Assembly: GCA_037127315.1 (NCBI GenBank)
Contig: JBBBDQ010000330.1
Span: 7,751,001-7,815,000, forward strand
Length of the DNA: 64,000 nucleotides
Direction of reading: 5' to 3'
Source: Ascarosepion bandense
Lineage: Eukaryota; Mollusca; Cephalopoda; Sepiida; Sepiidae
Below the pieces are notes generated by a model, which had not been told where the DNA came from, searched no databases, and saw nothing but the letters and a program-made list of their open reading frames with translations. Shown here piece after piece: positions 21,325-32,865 of the stretch; positions within the stretch are counted from its first letter, which is position 1; each line of letters begins with the position of its first letter. A program made the position numbers and the translations under genes.

Positions 21325-22980
21325 TATTGTTTGTCATTTAATAAATTATTAGCATTGGTATTAGTGGGTCAACGACTTGTGTCTACTGATTGCGTTATAT
21401 TAGATTAATCCGAAAATAAAATAAATTAGTTATTTTGAAGGATTATCGGGAAAAGCAGGCTAAAAATGCGCATTTTGTTTATTAATAGAACAATCAATAT
21501 CCAAATCAATTATATCTGTTGATGAAAATAGTTTCCAATTTGGCACAGATAATATAATATTGTAGATATCTACTTTGTAGTTGTCCGTAAAGCTGTAAAA
21601 AGGAAGAAAGAAAGGAACTGGGAATGTGAGAGGGAAAGGAAGGACGATGTGTTGCGAGCGAAATGAGAGAAAGAGAGGGTGAAAGAATGTTCACTGATAC
21701 GTGATACTGCCTGTTGTATGAACTACTGAATTCTGTGTGTGTGTGTGCTCCAAGCTGTCCGTGTGCTCCTCTGCGGTTTGAGCTGGCTGCTCTTCCCTCC
21801 GGCGTTGAAAGTTTCTGCTTCCCTTTTATCTTGATGGAGATCAAAAAGTGTGTTTCTTATGTCGAGCCCTGATTGGTCGAAAATTCGTATTTTTGACCAC
21901 GTGGTGTGCTTTCCACTACGTCCGAGCTTTTGGGTACGCCGTCCTTATTTTTGACACCAAAGGGTATGGTAAGGGGTGAATGCCAGCGCAATTGTATTTT
22001 TTTGAGATACACGTGGTGTCAATAAATTTTATTGTTTGTGTGTGTGTTGAGTTTGGAAAACAAAATAAGAAACAGCACAACTTAGGTAAGACTTATATAC
22101 TTGCGAATGGAGTAGATTTTATAACGTCAGTTACGAAAAAGTACCCAATATGCGTTCTGCAAATAAATAAATATTGTTCGAGTCGAGTCGGTAATTATAA
22201 AAAAACAAAAAAACAAAAAACAAAAAAAACTCGTTTCCACGTGGCCCCAAATCTATTTGCACAATTAAAAACAAATCCACGCAGTGAAAATTAACGCTCA
22301 AATCATTAAATTAACTTTATTCATAACTGTATCCTAATTAATGTTCCAAGCGTGAATTATGTGTCATCAGTCGGTCTCAAGAGACCACATGGATCTGCGA
22401 CCAAAGAAGCATTACTCAACTGTTGATGGGGCGCAGCATCTGTTATGGTTGGACTGAGCCACATGCGAGTGATTTTCGATTGCAATGAATGCATGTGAAG
22501 ACGCTCTCTCTGGAGAGCACGCTCCTCCCTGGCGGCAAGCCTCCGTTTCTTCTCTCATCATTATTACTGAATTATCGCTTTATTATTCAATTATACATAC
22601 AATACCATTATTTGCCGTACCCATTAAGGATGTATGAAAATATGGCTCTTCACAGCTTCGTCCGTTGTATAAGCAAAGTCTGACTTTTAGGATTACTCAT
22701 TGCCTCCGTTCCGGCATTCACACAAAGATAAGTTGCTCGATATTGCTTTCTAGTCCTTTGAGTGTGAAGTTTTACAAGCCGTACTTCCTCATAATTTTGT
22801 ACAAGAAATTTCAGGTGTCACTTTCTAATTTTAAATATAAGTGTCATTCTAGTTCCCATTTTCATTAGAATTTCTCCGTTGCTATATATTTCCCTAGAGC
22901 TTATATTCAGCCTTTTAGGACTTTTGACATCCTGGCTTTTAGTTCGTTAAAGTAAGGTTTTGTAGTACTAATCGTTTTTA
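21325..22980. other. No gene seen
   Basis: Several ORFs up to 112 codons occur on both strands, but none has recognisable motifs. A CA/TG-rich patch lies at 21736-21750 and A-rich (CAAAAAA)n at 22200-22230. Confidence 0.45.
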
Positions 22981-22981
22981 T

Positions 22982-22982
<1 letters not shown>

Positions 22983-23034
<52 letters not shown>
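22983..23034. repeat. (AT)n microsatellite
   Basis: About 25 uninterrupted AT units; produces the YIYIYI ORFs seen here. Confidence 0.95.
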
Positions 23035-23037
<3 letters not shown>

Positions 23038-23652
23038 GTGTATTTTGGCAGCATTTTTTCATTAATGCAGGTTTCATTGAATAATATAGACAAGTTTTGT
23101 CTATTAATTTTGTGTAGGATCCGTTCATACCGTCTGATATACTTGATGGTAATATCGTTGAAAGACAACAAAAAATCACAGTAATTGTTGATTTTTTTTA
23201 TCGGGTTTAAATATATATTATAATGATCCCTTATGGATCTATTTTTAAGTTTGGTGAGAAAAATATTAAAAATCCATTCAAATTAAATTTTTAATTTTTA
23301 TACATTTTCAGATTCACCAGTTTCATCAAATTTCTTTTAGCCAGCGGGATTAACAGACTTGAATGTTCGACTTGACGTAAAAAAAAATATCTTCTTCATC
23401 GCCGTCCCGAAATCCAACAGCTTATTTAACTCAAGATTCTAAGATCTAATGCAATTTAAATCAGAAAGATTTTAATCACGAAAATTCTGATCTTCGTCTT
23501 TGACTATTGCTGTTAAAAAACTCAAACTCTAAAATAAAACATTTCCTGTCGTCGCCGAAAGTCAAACAAACCATTTAATTATCTTTTTCGCGTGAATCGC
23601 GTCCAAATCCCATTTACGACACCGTAACAATCTTTTGGGGAAGGTTTATCAG

Positions 23653-23772
23653 CAAACCACAGAACTGGCGCCGACACAGCATCCAAAAGAAGGGCTGATT
23701 GAATCATTTGGTTCAATGGCAGTCAAATTATTACCCAAGCCATTTTACGATACGTTTTTAACGAGAGATCGG
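23653..23772 (+). CDS. Cytochrome b5-like gene, N-terminal exon
   Basis: 40 codons ending FYDTFLTRDR before GG|GTAAGT. The frame is open from a TGA at 23593, with no ATG until codon 22 (ATG 23716, weak context). The acceptor TTTATCAG|CAA at 23652 gives phase 0; an acceptor at 23643 would also. If no upstream exon exists, translation would start at 23716 and give a 118-residue protein. The segment is not part of the heme domain and I do not recognise it; it is assigned to this gene from orientation, phase and the strong donor. Confidence 0.55.
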
Positions 23773-23816
23773 GTAAGTGAAGATTTTTTAATTCATTTAA
23801 CGCAATTCCACCCCCA

Positions 23817-23862
23817 TCTCTCTCTCTCTCTCTAGCTATATCCTCCTCTCTCTCTCTCTCTT
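23817..23862. repeat. (CT)n microsatellite
   Basis: Two CT runs separated by AGCTATATCCTC, 45 bp inside the intron after the N-terminal exon. Confidence 0.9.
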
Positions 23863-24019
23863 GTTTGTTTTTGCTTTTTAAAAATTAATCTGAGTAATGG
23901 AAAAAATAAAACATCCAAAGATTGTAACTTCCAAGATTAAACATCTAAATCATTATCCTGTATGGCTGTTAAACTTTTATATCTAAGATCAAAATGTAAG
24001 ATTTTCCTGGCTCCTTTTC

Positions 24020-24228
24020 TGATCTTCTTTTTTTTAAATTCATCCCGAGCAAGGCAATAATGCCACTAAGATGCAAGGGATTACCGTGAGAGAAAGAGAA
24101 TGAAAAAGATTTTAGAAGGAACCTCAATCCTAAACAAGAAAGAAGGAATAAACATCTACTTTTGTTCAGAAGATCGGGTAGACGTGTGTACCGGACGATA
24201 GGCGGATCTATCTACTTCTATATGGAGA
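24020..24228 (-). mobile_element. LINE 3'-end fragment (UTR-only type)
   Basis: Minus-strand end GCCTTGCTCGGGATGAATTT with A's; the body matches 5233-5480 and 58905-59098, including the GATAGGCGGATCTATCTAC block at the far end. Diverged. Confidence 0.7.
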
Positions 24229-25063
24229 TCAGTTACCCCTAAGTAATCTGTGTAACAATAATGTTAATAATAATAATAATATTAAGTGAAAGGAAGTGAC
24301 GAAAGAAAGCCAAGAGGAGGAGGAGGGGAAATGTTTTTGAAAAAGAACTGGAATAAGAATGGTAGAGAGAAACGAAAAGAAAACCAAGTGAAATGAGAAA
24401 TATATACACATAGAAAGAGATGAAAAGTGTGGAGATGAATGTACGGCATAGACAGGATTGTTGGCTAAACATCAAAAATATGATAAGTGAAAATTCAGTG
24501 CATGTTACAATGGCGTAGAAATTGCAACAGATGTAATTTCTTTATGAAAAATTAAAGAGACGACGAACTTTCGTTAATTATTTATGTATTTTTATATATA
24601 TATATAAATTTGTTCTTGATATTGCGACTACTGATGTACAAACCGTTACGATGGCAAATATAATCATTGCACACTTAATTTTTTCCATTGAAAACATATT
24701 AATTTAGAAATTCTTGCAATATTCAAATAATAGTCGGATTTTGTTGAAACGTTCAGGACTTTTTCACAAATAACTGAAATTATTTTTGAAATCATTATTT
24801 TATAAAATCTTGGTAAAATTTTTTTTCATATGTTACCGTCATTCCAATTAATTTCCTGAATTTTCTAGAAATTGACTATCGTACCGAAACATTTTTATTA
24901 GTTAAATGCAGAGCTCCTTGGAAAATGTAAATCACCTGTTTTTTTTATTCTTTTTTTTTTTACTGTTGCTCCTTTTTAAAAATCTGCTCCGAATAGTGAA
25001 AACAAAAATGCAATAAAACTATGGCATTTTTTATTTAGATAAACTTTCAGTTGCTTTTATGAA
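24229..25063. other. Intronic AT-rich sequence, nothing recognised
   Basis: A short AAT run near 24265 and TA tracts near 24595. No coding signal. Confidence 0.5.
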
Positions 25064-25298
25064 CAACATATATTCAAGATATCATAGTTTGAAAAGAAAA
25101 AAATTCAATTAATAATGAATTCTTATAAGAGTTATTTTCATTTTTCTTTTTTAATTATAATAATTTATAAAATTTCAAAAATATATATTCAAGATATCAT
25201 AGTTTGAAAAGAAAAAATTCAATTAATAATGAATTCTTATAAGAGTTATTTTCATTTTTCTTTTTTAATTATAATAATTTATAAAATTTCAAAAATCT
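25064..25298. repeat. Tandem duplication of a 115-bp unit
   Basis: Two almost identical units, each with TATTCAAGATATCATAGTTT, AATAATGAATTCTTATAAGA and AATTATAATAATTTATAAAA; the second differs mainly by one A in an A-run. Confidence 0.95.
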
Positions 25299-25427
25299 TT
25301 TAAAATTTCTTCCAATCACTGTGCCAATTAGGTTATTTAATTAATAAGTGAAGACTATATTTACTAATCGAAAATTGGAAATATTAATACAAATCTTCAC
25401 GCACCAAGATTTTTAAAATAATTAAAA

Positions 25428-25462
<35 letters not shown>
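25428..25462. repeat. (TG)n microsatellite
   Basis: About 17 TG units. Confidence 0.95.
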
Positions 25463-25464
<2 letters not shown>

Positions 25465-25849
25465 GTTATCTGATTTTTATTTTATGGTAGGCCATAAATG
25501 TTATATCTTTAAAAGGTCATGTGTTTGCAGGAAAAAAAACTTATATAAACTTTTTGGGGCAGGGTGCAATTCTTTCATTTCGCTTCCGTGTTTCGTGTGT
25601 ACGTTTCAATACTCAACAGGCTTCTCAAATCACACTTTCAAAATTTAAAGTAAGTTTCATTTTTTAATTCCTAGTTTCCTCACATTTTAAATTAATTGTG
25701 AATATAGGTACCCCTACTAATTATTGATACCTAAGGTCTAAAAAAATTCAAGAAGCTTTCCTTTTCTTTTAGATTTATTGTTTAGGGTATTGGATTAGAA
25801 TTAAATAAAATAATAATGCAAAAAATATGAAGTTAATAATAAAAGGTAA

Positions 25850-26700
25850 AGTAGTATAAAAATTTCATAAATAAGATAGCTTTACCATAGCATAAACATC
25901 ATGATAACAATTATTATTAATAATGAATAATATGAAAAATAGATTTTAGAAATATAAATTAATAAATACCATTAACATTTTATAAATTGAGTTACCTGTA
26001 TCATGTTATATAATTTAATTCTCTGTTATTAAATTTTAAAATTGATTTAAAAGAAAGTTTTGTATAATTTTAATTTTAATTTTTCAGAAAGCATCTTCAA
26101 TCGTAAGTCTATGAAGCTGAAGTAACTAAAATTCAAGAAAATAATAGATAATTGCTGAAAATATTATGTTAATTTTTTAAAATTACTGGGTAGTTAAAAC
26201 CCAGAAACGAAACCTTCATTTAGGTTTCATAAATTTATATCTGTTATGGTCCACCATACTTAGCCAGATCTGTTAAGTGAATGATGACAAGCTGTCATAA
26301 GTCAGTTCGCTTCTAAGAAAGATAAGCCCTCCGTGATTAAGGAACACGTTTATCCTAAATCTCATGCCATAAACAAGTAATATTTGTTTCATTTCAGATT
26401 AATTTAACTTTTTTAATTTTCCAAAAATAAAGTGTCACAGATGTAAATTTTACTTTTGCAAGATTTTAAAAACCGAGTATTAACTTTTGTTTATAAATAT
26501 ATGTTTGTAGATCACTCAAAAATGGCCAAAAAAATTGAAAACTTCTTTAAAATCTCAAAATTTTTCCAATCAATATAATTTGTTTGAAATACACCAGAGT
26601 ATTTTATATACTGGAAATAGTAAATTTAATAATTTAGCTTTCAGTTAAGCTAAAATTAAAGCTTCAGGAAAACTTTTTATTTTAAAAAATTATGTTTAAA
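25850..26700 (+). repeat. Dispersed repeat family B, copy 3
   Basis: Aligns throughout with 15960-16790: AATAAGATAGCTTTACCATA, TTTTTCAGAAAGCATCTTCA, ATTGCTGAAAATATTATG, CCACCATACTTAGCC and ACACCAGAGTATTTTATATA. Confidence 0.85.
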
Positions 26701-26714
26701 ATATGATTAAAGGT

Positions 26715-26763
26715 ACATGTATGTATGTATGTATGTATGTATGTATGTATGTATGTATGTAGG
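26715..26763. repeat. (ATGT)n microsatellite
   Basis: About 12 units, at the 3' edge of family B copy 3. Confidence 0.95.
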
Positions 26764-27499
26764 TGCTTTCTTTAATACCCTAATGTATTGTCTAGCATAT
26801 TTAGCATATTTGGTTTCGGTTCGGTGGTCATTTTCAGTTTTTATATGAACCTTGCTCTTTTACATAATCCGCTGCATGGCCACTCGACTTCGAAGTCAAA
26901 CAATAGCATTAATTCAAACTGTTAGAAAAGACGGAATGCAGGCGGGGATGCCAGCATAAAAATGAAAACATGTTTTGTTTGGGTTGATTCTTTTATTCTC
27001 TCGGTGTATGCCACAAAATGTCATTTAGGATAATGCAAGAATTTCACCCAAAAATTCTATCGTGGAAAACAGCAAGCCAAAAAAGAAAGTGAATGGTTTT
27101 ATAGTTTCTAATTAACCAAAAGAATATGAAATTATGACAATGTTTTTATGTCGCTAACAGATATTTGAAACTGCATAACATCCATTTTGTCGTGTTCACG
27201 TATTTGTGTAGGAAGGGAAGGTGACATGATTAACAATCTCGCTTTGCTGTCAAGGTTGCCAGGTTACTACTAAACAACAATTTGGGCTATATTTGAAAAA
27301 AAAAAACAAAAAACAATGCTATAAATTTCGAATTGACTTCTCATCTGTAAACAGACATGTTCCTTCAGAAAATAAGTAATCATCACTCTCCAGAGCGCTC
27401 TTTTTCTTTTAATATCTTTTAAATAATCATGGATGTTCTTCAGAAACATCGAGTAGTTTCCCGTGATTTTTTACCGTTAAAAGTACAAGAGATGGACAT

Positions 27500-27720
27500 A
27501 TATTTCTAAGGTTATCAGTGCAAAATTAATACATACTATCTCAGTATGGTTAGCAAGCTTATTTGCTAGAACCTGTTACAACTGAGTAGTGAATTCGATC
27601 AGCACTGGGTACTCCATACTTTCGGCCCTGTGCCACATCTAAGCTGCGCTTAGAAAATAAACAGTCTCCGTCGGTATTTGAAATCGACTTGCAGATTTAA
27701 TTTTTTGCGCTCAAAACTAC
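27500..27720 (+). mobile_element. tRNA-related SINE-B, copy 1
   Basis: Almost identical to 29138-29365. TATGGTTAGCAAGCTT serves as an A-box-like segment and GTGAATTCGATCAGCACTGG as a B-box-like one; the body has TTTCGGCCCTGTGCCACATC and the end GCGCTCAAAACTAC. Inverted diverged copies are at 51235-51370 and 51960-52090. Confidence 0.75.
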
Positions 27721-27769
27721 CCCCACCAAAAAAAAACAAAAACAAATTACAACCTTCAAAATTTACTTG

Positions 27770-29030
27770 TTAAGTGGGACAAGAAATGGCTTGTAGATTT
27801 TAATACCTCAAAAATAAAACTGATCTCTTTTTCTTCCATCAGCATGGCTGATGCTAATCTCCAGAAGAGCCTTGCAACTTCTCTGCATAACAATTTTCGC
27901 TTACATGAACTAGAAATATTATATTAATAAAGATAAATATATATTAATTTATTAATATAAATTAATTAATATTATTAATTTATTAATTTATTATATTAAT
28001 TATTTATTAATTATAATTAATTATATTAATTATAATACTAATAATTAATTATAATTAATTATAATTAATTAATATATTAATAATTAATATATTAATATAA
28101 TTAATTAATAATAGACTATTTAAATAAATAGAAAATTATTTTATTTTTAATTAATAAATAATTTAATAATAAATTTAATAATAAATAAGTTATTTTTAAT
28201 TAATAATAATTAATATATTAATATATTAATTAATTATAATTAATTATAATTAATTATTTATTAATTATAATTAATTATATTAATTATTTATTAATTATAA
28301 TTATTATTAATTATAATTATATTAATTATTTATTAATTATAATTATTTATTAATTTATTAATTTATTAATTTATATTAATAAAATTCGCTTACATGAACT
28401 AGAAATATATTAATTCAGTTGCTAGGTCTGCTGCTAAAAATTTTGGTTCACTAGACAGTTTTTCTCTCTTGAATTTATCTTAAACATTTATAAGTCCATG
28501 CATTGAGTATTGCCGTCACATCTGGTCTCGTATGTCTACTATGTATTTAGAGATTTCTCATGAAATCCAAGGAAGAAAAAGCTATGTTAAATCGGCTTCA
28601 GCTACTTTCTCACCGCCATAGACGAGCTTCCCTGTACCATTTCGATAAATATTTTCATAGTCATTGTTCTGTTTTCCTCTTTGCTACGAAGACTTTATAA
28701 ATTCAAGCGTATTTCTAGATTGGGGCAAGGTCTCATCATCTTACAGTTGAAATGGCTTGATGTAACCTGTAATTTCTCTGTTAACAGTTTCTTCTCTCGC
28801 CATTCTCGCTTGTGAAACTCTTTTTCGGTTTCATGCTTTCCACTCAACATTGATCCTCAAAAAATTTAAATGCAGTATCAAACGTTATTTTCTCTTTTTT
28901 TAATTCCTATTTTTTTATTGTCCTCTCTGCTTGGAAACGTTTCTTTTTTCTCATATTCTTTCACCATCAGTAACCACTTGCCATCGAGTGGATTTATTGC
29001 AGTCTTTGGGGTAAAATGATAAAAAAAATT
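27770..29030 (+). pseudogene. LINE reverse transcriptase pseudogene split by an AT block
   Basis: The part before the break reads WDKKWLVDFNTSKIKLISF, the region just after the RT catalytic core of non-LTR elements. The part after it gives the SAAKNFGSLDSF-like, MHxVLP/CIEYCRHIW-like and later RLWNSLP-like segments, ending GTCTTTGGGGTAAAATGATA and A's. Stops are frequent. This is the longest copy of the main LINE family in the window. It is interrupted at 27920-28384. Confidence 0.75.
27920..28384. repeat. Almost pure A/T block bracketed by 24-bp direct repeats
   Basis: About 465 bp built of TTAATTAATA-like segments with only a handful of G or C. TTCGCTTACATGAACTAGAA plus ATAT lies at both 27896-27919 and 28385-28408. 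The direct repeats belong to the interrupted LINE, so the block was inserted with a duplicated target or arose by repeat expansion. Confidence 0.85.
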
Positions 29031-29137
29031 ATTTATTAGGGTTTTGCATATTTGTTTTCCAGTATCACATTGTTCTCATTCAACAACAAAAACAATAATA
29101 GTAATAGCATCTTTGAAAACGTTGGGCAATTACGTAA

Positions 29138-29365
29138 ACACATACATTTCTAAGGTTATCAGTGCAAAATTAATACATACTATCTCAGTATGGTTAGCAA
29201 GCTTATTTACTAGAACCTGTTACAACTGAGTAGTGAATTCGATCCGCACTGGGTACTCCATACATTCGGCCCTGTGCCACATCTGAGCTGCGCTTAGAAA
29301 ATAATCTGTCTTAGTCGGTATTTGAAATCGACTGGTAGATTTAATTTTTTGCGCTCAAAACTACT
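29138..29365 (+). mobile_element. tRNA-related SINE-B, copy 2
   Basis: Matches copy 1 over more than 200 bp with only scattered differences (for example GATCCGCACTGGG against GATCAGCACTGGG), so one of them is recent. Followed after 12 bp by a 5S-like sequence. Confidence 0.8.
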
Positions 29366-29377
29366 AGAGACGGAAAT

Positions 29378-29495
29378 GCTTACGGCCATATCACGTTGAA
29401 ACACCGGTTCTTGTACGATCAATAAAGTGAAACAGCATCGAGCCTGGTCAGTACCTAGATGGGTGACCGCTTTGGAATATCAGGTGCTGTAAGCT
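29378..29495 (+). mobile_element. 5S rRNA-like SINE head, copy 3
   Basis: GCTTACGGCCATATCACGTT, GTCAGTACCTAGATGGGTGA and GGTGCTGTAAGCT follow 5S rRNA from end to end, but the centre (GATCAATAAAGTGAAACAGC) is diverged from the consensus, so it is not a functional 5S gene. A decayed tRNA-like part follows (GGCTCGGAATTGTCAATC). Confidence 0.75.
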
Positions 29496-30049
29496 TGGGT
29501 GTAAGAGTGATATAACGGATTAAGGCTCGGAATTGTCAATCACAGAAACCAGTTACAGTCCCAATCAATTAATAAATAGCAACAGCCAGTACTCAATTGT
29601 AGTTGAATTTACTCTAGATCTGACAACCTAATTTATAGGTGATTTATGTAACAGTCTGGGAGATTCCATTCTGCTATCCAGGCAAGTCTAGTCTATAGGC
29701 TCTGATTAGCTGATGATTCCAGTGTGGATATTGGGCTCAATAAATATCAGCACAATATCCACCCTACGACTGTTCAGGAAAAGAACATTGGGAGATGATG
29801 GATGGGTTCTTGTGGTGAATGCGCAAAATTGTAATGAGTGATTGGGTCGTGATAGTGTTTATCTAGGTATAGGATAGTTAAGTGAGTACCACCCTCTATC
29901 CCTCCCCTTTTCGTCTTTATGCCACAATTTTTGTAATTTTTTACAAAAATAAATATTGTTCAAGAAAGGAACATGTATTAAGTTACAGCCCTGTTTATTT
30001 TTATTTTCCAACTAGATGCTAGTTGGTAAAACATCCTCGCGAAGGTGAG

Positions 30050-30290
30050 TTTTACACTCTCAATTCTTCACAATCGGTTTCATTATATTCACTTGGAAAA
30101 GTTATGAATCCACATCTTCCGTCCCCTCTATGGATTAATTATTATGTCAGACTAAAACTAGTAGTTAATTAGTAAATAATTATTATTTTCAAAAATTATT
30201 ACAATCTAAAAATATTCTCTAGCTTTAATTAACCTGCAAGTGGTTGATAAGCCGTAAAAAACAAGCCAATCAAAAGAGGTTAAAAAAATC
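30050..30290 (+). mobile_element. SINE 3' part with conserved tail
   Basis: TTATATTCACTTGG, ATGAATCCACATCTTCC and CTCTATGGATTAATTATT echo the SINE body; GCAAGTGGTTGATAAGCC then GTAAAAAACAAG is the shared tail. The head is missing or too diverged. Confidence 0.55.
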
Positions 30291-30879
30291 AGTAGAATAA
30301 CGCTATCTCAGTGCAACAATATTTCTTGTTGTCATTGAGGCTCTGGGAATGATATCAAAACGAGTAAGTCAATGGGTAACAAATCAACTTATAAGGTTCC
30401 GAAGATATATGCGGAGTATCTTTTCCATGTCCCGTATCGTGTAACCAAATTATTTTTAATCGTCCACATCCCCAATGATTGTAGGCCTGACGGAAGGTTA
30501 TCAGCCTTCCAGACCAAAATTTCCACTTCCGAACCCAGACAAACACTTATGGAGAGTACTCTCAATTATAGCACAATCTCCGTAAACGGCACATATATTT
30601 TTCTGTTAAGAGTTTTCTTTCCATTGCCAGAAATACAATAACATCAAAGCACGAAATGCATATAATTTTTCTGCATTTTCATTTTTAACGTAATTTTTTT
30701 AAATACACAATCTATACGTAAATTGTATAAAAAGACGCATTAAAATTTCACCTTTCAGACGATATATATATATATATATATATATATTTCATTAATATGT
30801 TAAATTAAATCACGTATTTAAACCTCACTTAAATGTAACAACCCTTTGTTCAAACCCTATAGTTTTAAATTCTACAATA

Positions 30880-31240
30880 TATGGCTTCAATCTGCCAATA
30901 TATGTTTTCTACAATTTATGGTTTCAATCTACCAATAGATGGTTTTTACGGTCTATGGTTTCAATCTACCAATATAAAGTTTCTACTATATATGGTTTTA
31001 ATCTACAAATATATGGTTTTTCTACAATATATGGGTTCAATCTACAAATATATGGTTTCTACAATATATGACTTCAATCTATCAATATATGGCTTTTACA
31101 ATATATGGTTTCAATCTACAAAGATATGGTTTCTACAATGCATGGTTTCAATCCACCTATATAATGTTTCTACAATATATGGTTTCAATAAAAAAAATAT
31201 ATTGCTTCTACAATATATGGTTTCAAGCTATCACTCTAAT
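30880..31240. repeat. Minisatellite, roughly 36-39-bp units
   Basis: About nine units containing TTTCTACAATATATGGTTTC then AATCTACCAATATATGG, with substitutions. The unit is close to a multiple of three, which keeps a 164-codon frame open; that ORF (FYNIWFQSTNI repeated) is not a gene. It ends about 255 bp upstream of a cytochrome b5 exon. An (AT)n tract at 30760-30787 precedes it. Confidence 0.9.
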
Positions 31241-31494
31241 GATATTTTTGTAGTTCATTCTTTGTTAATGTGGCCTTTCATAGGAGCCAATGTACTCCAT
31301 TTTCTATCTACACATGATATTCTGTATTTGATTTCGTTATCTCGCATCGACCTACCGATGTTTTTTCATATCTAAATCCTACATATTATATCATACATAT
31401 GAGATTTATACAAAGTTAATGTTTTTTATTCCTTTTTTCTCCTCGTTCTTTTTTTTCTTATTTTTTGTTTTTGTTGATTATTTTTTTCTACTAG

Positions 31495-31644
31495 AATTTA
31501 ACTTCATTGAATGAAGCGCCGAATATATGCGACTTCAGGCCACGGACGTATTCGATGAAAGAGGTCTCTGAACACAGTCATTACGAATCCTGCTGGCTAG
31601 TTGTCAAGGACAAGGTCTATGATGTTACAGAGTTCATGCATCAG
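31495..31644 (+). CDS. Cytochrome b5-like gene, heme-domain exon a
   Basis: 50 codons bounded by a pyrimidine-rich CTACTAG acceptor and CATCAG|GTAAGA donor, phase 0 at both ends. It encodes TYSMKEVSEHSHYESCWLVV and KDKVYDVTEFMHQ. Y-S...E-V..H......W.V....VYDVT.F is the N-terminal half of the cytochrome b5 fold, up to the residue before the HPGG heme ligand. Cytochrome b5 carries single electrons between reductases and acceptors such as desaturases. Confidence 0.93.
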
Positions 31645-31691
31645 GTAAGAACACTACATGTTACTCCTTATTATCCACAAGTCTATAAATG

Positions 31692-32028
31692 ACTAGCAGT
31701 ATAGCCAGGCGTTGCTCGGGTGTAATGAAAGCTTTAAAACTAATCCATGATCCTGGAGCTCAGACTCTTTGGATGTTGGCACGAATGACTAAAAAGCAAT
31801 AGTTGTTTCCAGTTAAAGCGAAACCGTAGACTGAAAGAAAAATGAATGGATGTAAGTCAAATTTTGATTTTCTGGTATCGATATCAAATAAGTTTTTTTC
31901 GTTGTAAACTGAATTTTGAAGGCTAAATAAGTCCTCTGAGTAAATGGTATCATGACTGAGACTAAGAACTACAATTATACCTACTTATACTACAGGTAGA
32001 TAAACAGACTCACACACAAACATCTTGC

Positions 32029-32074
<46 letters not shown>

Positions 32075-32370
32075 GATTTTCTGCACTATTGTAAGAACTG
32101 CAATCTTGAAACTTCTGAATATCGTTTTTTATGTCTTTGTCTATGAGTGTATGAAATTTGATTAAAATCGGACTACTCCTTCTATAACCCGATTTTTTCG
32201 ATTATCGATTTCCGATATTTATTGTGGGTACCTTGACAGAAAACCTAGTTAAGAACACTAGCAAACGCTTATAGTACAACTGTGTAAATTTTCAAGAAAA
32301 TCGGTTCAGCCGTTTCGGAGTCTATAGGTAACGGATACACACACACAAAGTTCTATTTATAAATATAAAT
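31692..32370 (+). repeat. Dispersed repeat family C, copy 3 (intronic)
   Basis: Begins ACTAGCAGTATAGCCAGGCG only 47 bp after the exon donor; (TA)n at 32031-32072; ends TTCTATTTATAAATA. Same sense as the gene. Confidence 0.85.
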
Positions 32371-32475
32371 AATATTCTTTTCGGATAGGATGAAAAGTCA
32401 TGTATCAATCAGTTGCTAAAAATGGCTTAATGGTAAATTTTGCAAGAGTAGACCTTTATCCTTATCAGTATTTAG

Positions 32476-32477
<2 letters not shown>

Positions 32478-32535
<58 letters not shown>
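32478..32535. repeat. (CA)n(CT)n compound microsatellite
   Basis: About 14 CA units followed by about 13 CT units. Confidence 0.95.
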
Positions 32536-32542
<7 letters not shown>

Positions 32543-32550
32543 GCCTCTTT

Positions 32551-32865
32551 TTGATCAAGTTCACCTCATGCAAGGCAGTAAAGCAACTAAAGCACAAGAG
32601 GTTACTTGGTGTGGAAGAATTAGAAACAGAAACATTAGTAATGATCGGGATGAGAAAAGAGTAATCAGGATGATAGTAGATAGCAATTAATATTGAATGT
32701 AAATTTTTAACATTAAAGTTAGCCAGAAAGCATGGACTCAGAAGGAAGTTCCAGAAGTGAGAAGTGCGAGAGAAGAAACTGTTAGCATAGAACCTACGGT
32801 TACATTTATCCAACTCAACTGTAACTTGATGATATCTCGTCGTAAGTCTAGTACTGCACTTGATC
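32551..32865 (-). pseudogene. LINE 3' part, cut by a Tc1 insertion
   Basis: Minus strand: FYANSFFSRTSHFWNFLLSP, the degraded FYSNSFFSRT-RLWNSLP end, then UTR and a GCCTTGCATGAGGTGAACTT end. Its 5' side stops where the Tc1 derivative begins. Confidence 0.75.

Noticed and set aside
29378..29495. Functional 5S rRNA gene
   Set aside because: The central region is diverged from 5S and all such copies here join SINE-like sequence, so it is a retroposed 5S-like head.
30881..31375. 164-codon open reading frame
   Set aside because: It is the minisatellite read in frame; units vary as DNA, not as conserved protein.
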